DNA of 64,000 nucleotides from Clostridium jeddahitimonense (GCA_000753455.2 LM994670.1:3519805-3583804); one strand, 5' to 3'; positions 1-8,352 are shown, counted from the first letter of the stretch. Program-made: numbers and translations. The notes: generated by a model from the letters alone, not told the origin.

Positions 1-518
1 TATAACGCTAATTTCTTCCACTTTCTTATCTTAGTCCTAAAAGTCCCAAATGGTGCAACTGTATTTACATGAATAAATTTATATACTTCCCATATCGCTG
101 TTTTGGTAGCCTCATCAGCCCACTTCCTTTTATGAGGCTTAAATAATTCATCCTCAGTCATAATATCTATCATTTTATAAATATCATCAATATTTTTATC
201 GAGCATATTTTTTAATTCCCTTAAAGATAAATGAGCATATGTATCTGTAAACCATTGATACAATTCACCTAATTGGTTCCATTTAAACATTTCAGTTGGT
301 GTTTTGACTTCTAATCCTGATCTTTCATCATTTTCCCACTTTAGAATTAAAGTTGTCCACCCCACTTGATAGGCAAGATTTTCGGCAGGAGTTCTACCCA
401 CTTCTTCATACCTTTTATCCTTAAAATCTTCAGGAATGCTATCAAATTCTAAAATATATTTTTCATACGTTTTCTTAATTTCACCTTTTAATTCTTCTTT
501 ATTTTTATATACTATCAT
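1..518 (-). CDS. ClbS/DfsB family four-helix-bundle protein (3' end at window edge)
   Basis: Translating from the ATG at 516-518 gives 172 residues reaching the window edge; the last visible bases are TA, so the stop is probably one base outside the window. The protein matches the ClbS/DfsB (DUF1706) family from memory: a Lys/Glu-rich start (MIVYKNKEEL), a GRTPAENLAYQVGW segment in the first third, a WNQLGELYQWF segment, and a basic IRKWKKLAL end. The family folds as a DinB-like four-helix bundle. ClbS itself hydrolyses colibactin as self-protection, but most members sit in genomes without colibactin and have no known substrate, so no specific role is claimed. A ribosome binding site (GGGAGAT) lies just upstream of the ATG. 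Confidence 0.75.
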   Translation of the reverse strand, partial: MIVYKNKEELKGEIKKTYEKYILEFDSIPEDFKDKRYEEVGRTPAENLAYQVGWTTLILKWENDERSGLEVKTPTEMFKWNQLGELYQWFTDTYAHLSLRELKNMLDKNIDDIYKMIDIMTEDELFKPHKRKWADEATKTAIWEVYKFIHVNTVAPFGTFRTKIRKWKKLAL

Positions 519-664
519 TTAATATCTCCCTTTCAATTCCAATTCACCACTTACAATATAATTTAATAATACCATTATTTACATGTGGCTTCAAATACCG
601 TATTATTTAATTTTCAAAGATTATTTTTATTAATTAACTCTCATTAGTTTAAAATGATGCACTA

Positions 665-925
665 TTACTGTAGTTTTCTACTACATTTAGGACAATATAT
701 TAATTCATTAGATTTCAGTCTGGGGTCAAACACATATCCACAATATGAACATTTATATTGACGTTGAAAATAAAATCCGATGGACAAAATAATAATCGCT
801 AAGATATATTTAACTAAACCCTCTAATACTGCCATTGGTACAATAGCAAGGAGAATAATAAAAAATCCTATCCGCTTATACTTTATACCTCTTTTGAATT
901 GTTCCTGAACTTTTTCATCATCCAT
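665..925 (-). CDS. Small membrane protein with C-terminal zinc ribbon
   Basis: I chose the ATG at 925 (MDDEKVQEQF, 86 aa) over the in-frame ATG at 970 because GGGAGTAGG lies a normal distance in front of it. Residues about 20-53 form two closely spaced hydrophobic segments, so the protein should be a hairpin in the membrane. The tail carries a CSYCGYVF...CPKC pattern, i.e. two CxxC pairs of a zinc ribbon on the cytoplasmic or outer face. Function is unknown; rubredoxin-like or zinc-ribbon tails of this kind are common on small clostridial membrane proteins. It appears to be a single-gene unit. Confidence 0.6.
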   Translation of the reverse strand: MDDEKVQEQFKRGIKYKRIGFFIILLAIVPMAVLEGLVKYILAIIILSIGFYFQRQYKCSYCGYVFDPRLKSNELIYCPKCSRKLQ

Positions 926-990
926 TAATCCTACTCCCATCATTGTAATGAAACTGACTTTAACTCGCAATTTATTACGATTACGAGTTA

Positions 991-999
991 ATTATAACA
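991..999 (-). promoter_or_regulatory. Possible extended -10 for the zinc-ribbon membrane protein
   Basis: On the minus strand TGTTATAAT reads as an extended -10 about 65 bases before the chosen start at 925. No convincing -35 is visible. The rest of 1000-1228 shows no gene or obvious structure. Confidence 0.3.
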
Positions 1000-1228
1000 T
1001 ATTTTGTAAATACAGTACCACTATCCAAAGCTCCAACACAATGAAATCAAACCATAAACTGCTTTAATCTACTATTGGAAGATCTTTTATAAAACTTGCG
1101 TAGCATAGTAAATGTATCGCTTTTCTTTTTTCCTTAAATACTTTTATAGCAACTTTAATATATTATTTACATTGGTTCAACCTTTCTTTACTTACATATA
1201 AAAGGGGAATGTTATGAGATGTACGTTT

Positions 1229-1381
1229 TTAATTCATCCTTATATAAAATCTAATTTTCTCTTCTAACATATATAAATATGCATTAGACTTCCTATCTTC
1301 TCCAAATACTATTGCTTTTTTATATTCATGGTTAAATCTATTATAAGTTTCTTTAACTCTCCAAAATGTTTTCTTCTTCAT
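1229..1381 (-). CDS. Small basic hypothetical protein
   Basis: A 50-residue reading frame (MKKKTFWRVKETY...FYIRMN). An upstream in-frame ATG at 1432 would give 67 residues, but GAAGGAG placed before the ATG at 1381 favours the shorter form. The composition is rich in Lys, Arg, Tyr and Glu, with no membrane segment or cysteine pair. I do not recognise a family. Codon use is like its neighbours. It is convincing mainly through its ribosome binding site, so treat it as tentative. Confidence 0.4.
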   Translation of the reverse strand: MKKKTFWRVKETYNRFNHEYKKAIVFGEDRKSNAYLYMLEEKIRFYIRMN

Positions 1382-1464
1382 AGTTATATCAACTCCTTCA
1401 ACTGAAATTATTGACACAACTTTTAAATTCAAAACACTCTTAAATACATTTTAAATTAAAATTA

Positions 1465-1493
1465 TTAAAGGTTGGCAATTTGCCAACCTTTAA
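1465..1493 (-). terminator. Terminator of the amino-sugar acid operon
   Basis: A perfect inverted repeat with AAAGGTTGGC and GCCAACCTTT arms and an AATT loop follows the KDG kinase stop codon. A/T-rich runs flank both sides, so it could also stop transcription from the other direction. Confidence 0.8.
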
Positions 1494-1525
1494 TTTTGAA
1501 ACCTTATTTAATTTTAATATATTGC

Positions 1526-2536
1526 TTATCTTATCAGATCTGTATATATTCCATTTTTTAATCTTTCAATATCATCAATAGTAACCATAGGACTATCTCC
1601 ATAAGTCGTATGAGCTAATACCCCACTACAAGTAGCAAATTCAACAATATCTTCATCATTATAATTATTTAGTAAAGCGTGAATTGCACCAGCTGCAAAG
1701 CCATCTCCTCCACCAACTCTATCATATACTATAAGATCATAGAACTTACTAAATCTAATTCCATTCTTATTTAATAAATATCCTTGAAGTTGTTGTTCTT
1801 CTCCCTGCCCTTTTCTAATTGTTCCTAATATCAGGTCTATTGAGAAAATATCTCTCATTTTTCCAATTAGATACTCTAATTTTGCTTCTTCATTTAATTC
1901 TTGTGGACACTCTATCTCTAATAATAATTCAGCATCATTTTCACCTGCAAAAACTATATCTGCAAGATTTAGCATCTCTATATACTCAGCTTTTGCTAAT
2001 TCCCTTTCATCATCACTCCATAAAGATGGCCTAAAATTACAATCAAATATAACCTTTATTCCACGTTCCTTTGCTTCTTTAGCAAGAGTTTTTGCACAAT
2101 TCCTTGTATTAGAATTTAAAGCTAAAGATATGCCACATATATGTACAGCATCCTTACCTTCTAGTAACTTATCAATATCATAATCATCTATATTACTCTT
2201 ACCAAAAGAACTTTCTCTTCTATTCATATAAGTTACTTTTGAAGGTCTTCTTCCAACTCCAACTTCTAGAAAATACATTCCCATATGATCACCTTTAAAT
2301 GAGATTAACTTATCATTAATACCTAATTTTCTTAGATGATCAGCTGCTGCATATCCTACGCTATTTTTAGGTAAAACTGTTGAAAAATAAACTTCATTAC
2401 CTAATCTATATAATCCGGATAGTACATTAACTCCAGTACCTGTAAATAAATATTCTAAATTGTTTGTCTGAGTTAATAGCTTATAATCAGGAGGCATTAG
2501 CCTCATCATTACTTCACCAAATGCTAATATTTTCAT
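1526..2536 (-). CDS. kdgK: 2-keto-3-deoxygluconate kinase, PfkB family
   Basis: 336 residues of the PfkB/ribokinase fold. It starts with the typical KILAFGEVMMRLMPP segment, has FTGTGVNVLSGLYRLG in the substrate-binding lid region, and ends with the DRVGGGDGFAAGAIHALL signature (about residues 270-287) that holds the catalytic Asp and anion hole. Members with this pattern phosphorylate 2-keto-3-deoxygluconate (KDG) to KDPG. It is the last gene of the operon, 13 bp after the DgaF-like aldolase, and a terminator follows. If the upstream sugar acid enters already phosphorylated, this kinase may instead salvage free KDG. A different 2-keto sugar acid cannot be excluded. Confidence 0.8.
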   Translation of the reverse strand: MKILAFGEVMMRLMPPDYKLLTQTNNLEYLFTGTGVNVLSGLYRLGNEVYFSTVLPKNSVGYAAADHLRKLGINDKLISFKGDHMGMYFLEVGVGRRPSKVTYMNRRESSFGKSNIDDYDIDKLLEGKDAVHICGISLALNSNTRNCAKTLAKEAKERGIKVIFDCNFRPSLWSDDERELAKAEYIEMLNLADIVFAGENDAELLLEIECPQELNEEAKLEYLIGKMRDIFSIDLILGTIRKGQGEEQQLQGYLLNKNGIRFSKFYDLIVYDRVGGGDGFAAGAIHALLNNYNDEDIVEFATCSGVLAHTTYGDSPMVTIDDIERLKNGIYTDLIR

Positions 2537-2549
2537 TATATCCCTCTTA

Positions 2550-3287
2550 CTAAGCTATATTTTTCACCATTTTAAGTAGTTCTTTTATATCTTCAACTTT
2601 AGTATTACCAGTTTCTTTATCAACTATTGATGTATATACGTGAGGAATAACCTTCTTTACTCCAGCATCAAGAGCTATCTTAACTATTTCTTCAAAGTTA
2701 GTTAAGTCAATTCCTCCTGTTGGTTCCATTATAAAGTCTAATTCTGCACAAGCTTTACATACTACTTCATATTCATCTCTAGTTTTTAATCCACCCATTG
2801 GGAAATACTTAACTGAGCTACATCCCATATCTTTTAACATTTGAATAGCAGTATTAACTGGAACTATCCCTGCTTCTTCCTTTGAACTTAATGGCCCAGT
2901 TGATATCTTAACATATCCTGGCTTTCCACATGGAGATATTAATCCATTTATTAAAGTTTCATTTTGACCTAATAATCCTCTAGTATGTCCGATACCTGTA
3001 AATACTTGATTTACGTGTTGTGGTTGAACCTCCTTAGATATATCAGCAACCATTTTCCATTGATTTGGATCTCCAGCACCTAATCCAACAGATACTGCAT
3101 TATTTATTTCTTTTGCATATATCTTCATATCCTCAACAGCTGCTTCTACTGTTGGATAATTTTTTGAAAGTAATCCTACTAAAACATGACCTTCAGCAGC
3201 TTCATATACTTCCTTTGCATTTTCTAATGAATTAGCTAAAACATTTAAACATACTCTATTATTATAAAAATTTGCATTTAAACTCAT
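2550..3287 (-). CDS. dgaF: DgaF-like 2-dehydro-3-deoxy-phosphogluconate aldolase
   Basis: 245 residues of the KDGP aldolase (DUF1341, EF_0839/AHA_3917-type) family. Visible landmarks are NRVCLNVLANS at the start, VSVGLGAGDPNQW, GHTRGLLGQ, and SSVKYFPMGGLK, whose Lys is the expected Schiff-base residue of this TIM-barrel class I aldolase. The reaction would be KDPG to pyruvate plus glyceraldehyde-3-phosphate. In Salmonella the DgaE-DgaF pair ends D-glucosaminate breakdown, and here the gene likewise follows a DgaE-like gene (14 bp apart). Its own GAGGAG site precedes the ATG. The family call is firm; the exact stereochemistry of the substrate is inferred. Confidence 0.82.
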   Translation of the reverse strand: MSLNANFYNNRVCLNVLANSLENAKEVYEAAEGHVLVGLLSKNYPTVEAAVEDMKIYAKEINNAVSVGLGAGDPNQWKMVADISKEVQPQHVNQVFTGIGHTRGLLGQNETLINGLISPCGKPGYVKISTGPLSSKEEAGIVPVNTAIQMLKDMGCSSVKYFPMGGLKTRDEYEVVCKACAELDFIMEPTGGIDLTNFEEIVKIALDAGVKKVIPHVYTSIVDKETGNTKVEDIKELLKMVKNIA

Positions 3288-3301
3288 ATTAATTTCTCCT
3301 C

Positions 3302-4408
3302 TTACTTTCCAACTATTTCTCTTATTCTAATTAAAATAAATTCTAACTCTTCATCTGATAAATCTCTTATATCTATCTCGATTTTTCCTTCATTAGCTCT
3401 ATAATCTCTAGTGTAAATTCTTACATCACCAGTCTTTAACTTTTCTGCAATTTCTAGAGCATTTATATTTAGTTTATCTTCATCAAAGCTAATTAAAGCT
3501 CTTATAATAGCTCGTCCTGCAGCATCTTGAACACAAGTTGAAGTAATTCCATCTATTCCATTAAGAACACCATTGAAATCTTTCAATCTTTCTCTTTGCT
3601 CATCTAAAGTTAACTTATTTTTATTTACATATAATTCTATGGCCTTAGTAAGCCCTAAGATGTTTTCCTTACCAACTTTCATAACTCTTCCAATACCTTT
3701 GCTTTGGTTTTTAAGAGTTTTTATAAACTCTTTTTTTCCAATCACTAAAGCAGATGTTGGTCCTTCAAGTGCCTTTGTTCCACTATAAATTACACAATCA
3801 GCACCTTCATTATAATAAACATTTAAATCTTCCTCTGCTGCTGCATCTATAATTACTGGAAGATCATATTTCTTACCAAGCGCAACATAGTCTTTAATTG
3901 AAACTATACCTTTTTGTACACAATGATGAGATTTTATATATAATAAAGCTGCTGTATTTTCGTTAATTAAACTTTCAACATGCTCTACCTTACACGCATT
4001 AGCATATCCTGCCTCAACAACTACGCCTCCACCCATTTCTACTGCAACTTGCACTGGAGTACCATAATCAACATTATGTCCTTTAGGTAAGATTATCTCT
4101 CTTTTTTTGTTATTTTTATTGTGGATATTAAGTATTTCATAAAGATTATCACCAGTTATTGTACTTGCAATACTTTGAGCAATTCCAGATGAAGCACTAG
4201 CTACAATATAAGCAGACTCTACATTTAATAATTCACTTATATATTCACCAGTTTTATCTAATAGATCCTTAACTTCAAAGAAATTTGCAGCTCCACTATT
4301 CATAGATTCTAAAACCTCAGAGCTTACCCTAGATCCACCTAATATAGTCATTTTACCAGAAGCATTTATTACTTTTTTAACATTATACTTTTCATAAATA
4401 TTTTCCAT
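3302..4408 (-). CDS. dgaE: DgaE-like PLP-dependent ammonia-lyase (SelA-related)
   Basis: The ATG at 4408 (MENIYEKYNVKKV) with GGAGG five bases upstream is preferred over an in-frame TTG at 4420; this gives 368 residues. The protein belongs to the SelA-like fold-type I PLP family: VINASGKMTILGGS near the start, PVIIDAAAEEDLN with the cofactor-binding Asp, and YSGTKALEGP with the PLP lysine. In Salmonella DgaE removes ammonia from glucosaminate-6-phosphate to give KDPG, which DgaF then splits; both genes are present here in the same order. The amidohydrolase encoded just upstream could supply the free amine by removing an acetyl group. A role in selenocysteine synthesis is unlikely in this context. 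Confidence 0.82.
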   Translation of the reverse strand: MENIYEKYNVKKVINASGKMTILGGSRVSSEVLESMNSGAANFFEVKDLLDKTGEYISELLNVESAYIVASASSGIAQSIASTITGDNLYEILNIHNKNNKKREIILPKGHNVDYGTPVQVAVEMGGGVVVEAGYANACKVEHVESLINENTAALLYIKSHHCVQKGIVSIKDYVALGKKYDLPVIIDAAAEEDLNVYYNEGADCVIYSGTKALEGPTSALVIGKKEFIKTLKNQSKGIGRVMKVGKENILGLTKAIELYVNKNKLTLDEQRERLKDFNGVLNGIDGITSTCVQDAAGRAIIRALISFDEDKLNINALEIAEKLKTGDVRIYTRDYRANEGKIEIDIRDLSDEELEFILIRIREIVGK

Positions 4409-4420
4409 GCTATCCTCCAA

Positions 4421-5515
4421 TTAAAGCTTTATATACTTACCATTTATTATAACATCTACCGGTTTAAAGATTTCGTTACTAATTTTAACATTTTTATTTG
4501 AATCAATTAACTCAGTTTCAATATTATCTATTGTAAATATAGTAAAGTCAGCTTTTGCTCCTACCTTAATTTCACCAATATTATCTTTTCTAATTGCTTT
4601 AGCCGCTTCTTTAGTAACCTTATCAATTATCTGCTCTTTTGTATATCCTACAAGTAATAACTTACTCATAGTAGTTGCAAGATCATATACAGGACCATTT
4701 ATTCTATTTTTACAGTATATATCAGTGCTAATACAATGACAGTATATATTTTCATCAAAAGCCTTTTTTGTAACACCAAAGTTAAAACTATCAGTTCCAT
4801 GAGCTAAATCGAATATTACTCCATTGCTATAAGCTTCTTTAACAAAATTTCTTATTTCACCATTTTCATCTAATATTCCATTTTTCTTACCATTAAATAT
4901 ATGTGCTATCATATCTCCTGGTCTTACTCTATCAAATACATCCTTAAGTTCTGGAGGATTAGATCCTATATGAACCATAAGTGGTAAATCATTTTCCTCT
5001 GCTGCTTCTAATGCTATATCTAATGGTTTTATCCCATTATTTCCTATAACTGTTTTGCTCATTCTAGCCTTTATACCAACTACAAAATCGCTATACTTAT
5101 TATAAGCTTCTTTTAAAGCATTTTTATCTAATCTTGAAAGATCAGCTAACTCATCTTGTTCTACTATCCCTGTCTTTGCTATATTTAAGAAGCAATACAC
5201 ATTGGTCTTCTTTTCTCTTGTGTTATTATAAAATTCTTCAACTGTATCAGCTCCAACAGTTCCAGCATCTACAACTGTTGTTACTCCTTTTTTATATCCA
5301 ATTTCATCAGGATCATCTGAATATAGCTTGTACTTATTAAAACAATGTGTATGAACATCTATCCATCCTGCTGAAATATATTTTTCACCCTTTAAGTCAA
5401 TTACTTCTTCATTTTCATTTATCTCTATATCTTTACTAACCTTGGTAATTATTCCTTCAACTATTTCTACATCTATTACTTCGTCTGTTATTAGTTTTCC
5501 ATTTTTTATAATCAT
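4421..5515 (-). CDS. Amidohydrolase/deacetylase of the EF_0837/AHA_3915 type
   Basis: 364 residues of the metal-dependent amidohydrolase superfamily. Metal ligands are visible in order: DVHTHCF (HxH pair, about residue 55), IKARMSK (candidate carbamylated Lys), LMVHIGS and MIAHIFNG (two His), and CISTDIYCKN (Asp). Homologues are regularly found beside dgaE/dgaF-like genes in Enterococcus and Aeromonas. Because the next enzyme needs a free 2-amino group, removal of an N-acetyl group from an amino-sugar acid phosphate is the most economical role, but this is inference. It abuts its neighbours: the preceding stop codon touches this ATG, and the dgaE start follows 12 bp later. Confidence 0.75.
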   Translation of the reverse strand: MIIKNGKLITDEVIDVEIVEGIITKVSKDIEINENEEVIDLKGEKYISAGWIDVHTHCFNKYKLYSDDPDEIGYKKGVTTVVDAGTVGADTVEEFYNNTREKKTNVYCFLNIAKTGIVEQDELADLSRLDKNALKEAYNKYSDFVVGIKARMSKTVIGNNGIKPLDIALEAAEENDLPLMVHIGSNPPELKDVFDRVRPGDMIAHIFNGKKNGILDENGEIRNFVKEAYSNGVIFDLAHGTDSFNFGVTKKAFDENIYCHCISTDIYCKNRINGPVYDLATTMSKLLLVGYTKEQIIDKVTKEAAKAIRKDNIGEIKVGAKADFTIFTIDNIETELIDSNKNVKISNEIFKPVDVIINGKYIKL

Positions 5516-6622
5516 CTAACTCTTACTACCTTTTTTATATTCTTCAAAAATAAATTTACTCCAAGGTTCAATAAAATCTAATAAAATCTTCTCTTCTTCT
5601 CTAACTCTTCCAACTAAATTTTTTCTGTTATCACCACATGCTCTTAAAGCAATTTGTAGCTCACCTTTATATTTTCCAAAATCATTATTACCAATAAGTA
5701 CATCTCCTCTTTTGAAAATAACATCATTATCATGATTTTTTATATCATATTTACCATATTTTTTTCTTACTTCTGTACTTCTTACTACTTCATGAGTGAT
5801 ATCTCCTCTTCTGTAGTGTTGTTCATCAAATATTATAGTCTTTTCAACATCTGATACATTATCAACTAACTCTACTGCTAATTCCACTTGGTATCTATTA
5901 ACCTTAGAAAGTCTTTCTAACTCTTCTTCACTTGCATAAGCATTACCAATTATTACATCATCAATTAATCCTGTTGCAAATAAATGTTTAGCTTGCACCT
6001 CGACCGGTAAGCTTCTATGATCCTCTAATGTACATAATCCATCATTTATGTTCCATGGTCCAATTTCAGCTGTTTGAGAATTTATAAATGCAGCTGTTCT
6101 TACTCCATATTTTTTAAATCTTTGTGAACACTTAACAAAGAAATCATACGGTAAAGCTGTTCCTTTTTGAGGATAAAAATTATGACATCCATATATAAAT
6201 GGAGTATTTGGTTTATAAGTCATTATGTTATCAATATAAGCAACATCATTACTCATGTTAATCTCAATCTTCATACCATATTTATTGAAAGATAACATTG
6301 CTTCTTTAGCTCCATCAAAACCTAAGTCAAGTCTAATTCCACTAGCTCCAAGTTCATTGAAGAAACTTAAATCATCATAAGAAATCCCTAACTTATCAAA
6401 TATATTAGGTGCTATATCTAAAATAACTTCAAATCCTCTTTCCTTTGCATACCCTATTATTTCAGAAAACTCTCTTCTAATTTCATCTTTAGGCTTTTCT
6501 ACTGAAAGCATACACATAAAAATTCTCTCAAATCCATACTTATGTGCTAAATCTACATATTCTTTATCCTTATCCATAGTAGAATGCTCTGGATAAATGG
6601 ATATTCCTAATCTTCTATTCAT
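5516..6622 (-). CDS. MupG-like (DUF871) TIM-barrel 6-phospho-glycosidase
   Basis: 368 residues of the DUF871 family: LGISIYPEHST at the N-terminus, GIRLDLGF, CHNFYPQKGTALPYDFF (the family hallmark, about residues 145-162), EDHRSLP, then a C-terminal cyclophilin-like domain from about residue 255. Characterised MupG cleaves MurNAc-6-phosphate-GlcNAc inside the cell. Here no MurQ etherase or MurNAc transporter is near; instead the gene sits with EIIC, a deacetylase, DgaE and DgaF. That suggests this paralogue splits a different PTS-phosphorylated disaccharide carrying an N-acetylated 2-amino sugar acid. GGAGGG precedes the ATG, and the upstream small membrane protein ends two bases before it. 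Confidence 0.75.
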   Translation of the reverse strand: MNRRLGISIYPEHSTMDKDKEYVDLAHKYGFERIFMCMLSVEKPKDEIRREFSEIIGYAKERGFEVILDIAPNIFDKLGISYDDLSFFNELGASGIRLDLGFDGAKEAMLSFNKYGMKIEINMSNDVAYIDNIMTYKPNTPFIYGCHNFYPQKGTALPYDFFVKCSQRFKKYGVRTAAFINSQTAEIGPWNINDGLCTLEDHRSLPVEVQAKHLFATGLIDDVIIGNAYASEEELERLSKVNRYQVELAVELVDNVSDVEKTIIFDEQHYRRGDITHEVVRSTEVRKKYGKYDIKNHDNDVIFKRGDVLIGNNDFGKYKGELQIALRACGDNRKNLVGRVREEEKILLDFIEPWSKFIFEEYKKGSKS

Positions 6623-6624
6623 CT

Positions 6625-6888
6625 TTATCCCTCCATTACTATCGACGGCTTATGTCTAAAATATACTGTTATAAATGACCCCATAATAATACTTCCATAA
6701 ATTAGAACAAAAAATAGAGAAGGTATTAAAACTACAACTGTAAGTAATATAAATTCATATATGACACATAAACCTAAAACCTTACCTAACTTCATTTTAG
6801 GCTTGTTCTTTTTAAACCTTCTTTCTAACAATATATTGCTTATAAAAAAGCAAATTATCATAAATACAAATGTAAAACTTCTAACCAT
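6625..6888 (-). CDS. Small membrane protein of the PTS operon
   Basis: 87 residues, mostly hydrophobic, with three likely membrane segments (about residues 3-20, 37-55, 57-78) and a basic RRFKKNKPKMK loop between the first two. I recognise no family. It lies between the EIIC and MupG-like genes with 2 bp to the latter, so it is certainly co-transcribed. It could help assemble or regulate the transporter, but nothing in the sequence proves that. Translation may be weak, because a GGAAGGGG/CCCCTTCC hairpin lies just before its start. Confidence 0.55.
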   Translation of the reverse strand: MVRSFTFVFMIICFFISNILLERRFKKNKPKMKLGKVLGLCVIYEFILLTVVVLIPSLFFVLIYGSIIMGSFITVYFRHKPSIVMEG

Positions 6889-6898
6889 AATTATTATA

Positions 6899-6918
6899 GG
6901 AAGGGGATACCCCCTTCC
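6899..6918 (-). promoter_or_regulatory. Intercistronic hairpin before the small membrane gene
   Basis: GGAAGGGG and CCCCTTCC arms enclose a four-base loop between the EIIC stop and the start at 6888. No T-run follows, so it is not an ordinary terminator. The purine-rich arm could pair with, or hide, the Shine-Dalgarno region, or it may be an RNA-processing/stability element. Confidence 0.45.
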
Positions 6919-6929
6919 TTCCTCCTATA

Positions 6930-8237
6930 TTAAGCAATTTCAGCTTTAATATCACTTTCTGATTCTTTTTCTAATTGTTGTTTTTCAACCATCTTAAAGA
7001 ATGGATAGTATATAACTACTGATATTACAAAGTTTACAATAACAAGTGCACCAGCCATTAGAGACCAGTCAGTACTCATAACAGCTGCTATTGGACCTGG
7101 TATTGTAAATGGTAATCTTGCCATTAACATAGGTATAAAATCTGATACTGTTAAGAAGTATGATAAAGTAGTTATAACCATTGGAGCTAATATAAATGGT
7201 ATTGCTAATATTGGATTCATAACTATTGGCGCTCCAAATATTATTGGTTCATTTATATTAAATAATCCTGGTAAGAATGATAATTTTCCTAATGTTTTTA
7301 AGTACTTAGATTTAGATGTTAAGAATAATACAACAAGTGCTAAAGTTGCTCCTGCTCCTCCTATCCATATAAACCATTGTAAAAATTGCTCTGTAAATAT
7401 ATTTGGTAATTCTGTTGCTGCTACTCCTGACGCAAATGCATCCATGTTTTCAGCTATAGCCATATCCCATATAGGTCTTATTACAGGTCCCATTATCGCT
7501 GGTCCGTGTATACCAAGTACCCAGAAGAATGTAATTAAGAATACAGTTAAAAGTCCACCAAATAAGCTATTTCCAGCTAATATATCTTTTAAAGGCATTA
7601 ATAAAGAACTTATTACCGAATTAATATCAAAATTTAAGAAATGTCTAATAACCCAGAATAAAAGTATTACTACTAGTGCTGGTGTCATTGCCATAAATGA
7701 ATTTGTAACCTCTGGAGGTACTCCATCTGGCATTTTTATAGTTATATTTCTTTGCTTCATTATTCTATAAATTTCAACTGCTATTATTGAAGCTACAATA
7801 GCCCCAAATAAAGATGAAGAGCTTAAATTAGCAATATTTAAATATCTTCCTGTTCCGATAACTCCCTCAACAGCTTCAGTAACCTGAACTGGTACTATTG
7901 AAGAAATAAGAAATGCTACTGTTGCAAGCATACCACCGCTCACTTCATCAAGCTCATAAGATCTTGAAAGTGCTGCACCTATTCCATATGATGCATATAA
8001 AGCTAAGATACCTACAGTAAATCTAAAAGGTACATCTATTATACTTTTATATGGTGCAATAAATTCTGCATACCCATCTATTGGTATGTTTAATAATATA
8101 ACAAAAAATGACCCTACAATTGTTAGTGGTAAAGTTGCCACTATACCTTTTCTAATTGAACTCATGTGTCTTTGATTACTAAGCTTATACGCTACTGGCA
8201 TTAACTTAGAATCAATCCAGGTTAATAATTTTTCCAT
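6930..8237 (-). CDS. PTS EIIC, lactose/cellobiose/chitobiose family
   Basis: 435 residues, about ten hydrophobic segments. Family marks are the start MEKLLTWIDSKLMPVAYKLSNQRHM, the GTGRY region, and FLPGLFNINEPIIFGAPIVMNP (about residues 325-346), which carries the conserved NEP motif of the sugar-binding loop. This is the membrane channel of a Lac-family PTS that imports and phosphorylates a di- or oligosaccharide. No EIIA or EIIB gene is in this operon; the nearest are at 17021-17678 in the Frv-like operon, so sharing of these small subunits is possible. It is the first gene after the operator/promoter region at 8276-8316. Confidence 0.88.
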   Translation of the reverse strand: MEKLLTWIDSKLMPVAYKLSNQRHMSSIRKGIVATLPLTIVGSFFVILLNIPIDGYAEFIAPYKSIIDVPFRFTVGILALYASYGIGAALSRSYELDEVSGGMLATVAFLISSIVPVQVTEAVEGVIGTGRYLNIANLSSSSLFGAIVASIIAVEIYRIMKQRNITIKMPDGVPPEVTNSFMAMTPALVVILLFWVIRHFLNFDINSVISSLLMPLKDILAGNSLFGGLLTVFLITFFWVLGIHGPAIMGPVIRPIWDMAIAENMDAFASGVAATELPNIFTEQFLQWFIWIGGAGATLALVVLFLTSKSKYLKTLGKLSFLPGLFNINEPIIFGAPIVMNPILAIPFILAPMVITTLSYFLTVSDFIPMLMARLPFTIPGPIAAVMSTDWSLMAGALVIVNFVISVVIYYPFFKMVEKQQLEKESESDIKAEIA

Positions 8238-8275
8238 CCTCTTTCCCTCACTTTATTAAATATGATTACAAAACG

Positions 8276-8316
8276 ATTATAACATTATAATGTTTTATTG
8301 TAAACATTATAATGTT
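8276..8316 (-). promoter_or_regulatory. Operon promoter with twin GntR-type operators
   Basis: On the minus strand TTTACA (8299-8304) and TATAAT (8276-8281) are exactly 17 bases apart. Two identical perfect palindromes AACATTATAATGTT occupy 8281-8294 and 8303-8316. Their centres are 22 bp apart (two helical turns), so both sites face the same side; one overlaps the -35 and the other touches the -10. A further half-site (AAATGTTTACA) follows at about 8328-8338. The neighbouring GntR protein is the obvious ligand. Confidence 0.8.
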
Positions 8317-8352
8317 ATATTTTTTTAAAATGTTTACATAGGTATAAAATAA

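Noticed and set aside
3302..4408. Selenocysteine synthase SelA
   Set aside because: Same fold, but no selB/selD/tRNA-Sec context and adjacent to a DgaF-like aldolase.
5516..6622. Canonical MurNAc recycling enzyme MupG
   Set aside because: The family is right, but no murQ, murP or murR-like gene is near; the context points to another phosphorylated disaccharide, so only a MupG-like call is given.
7444..7770. Plus-strand frame opposite the EIIC gene
   Set aside because: Antisense shadow of a multi-spanning membrane protein gene; no start signals.
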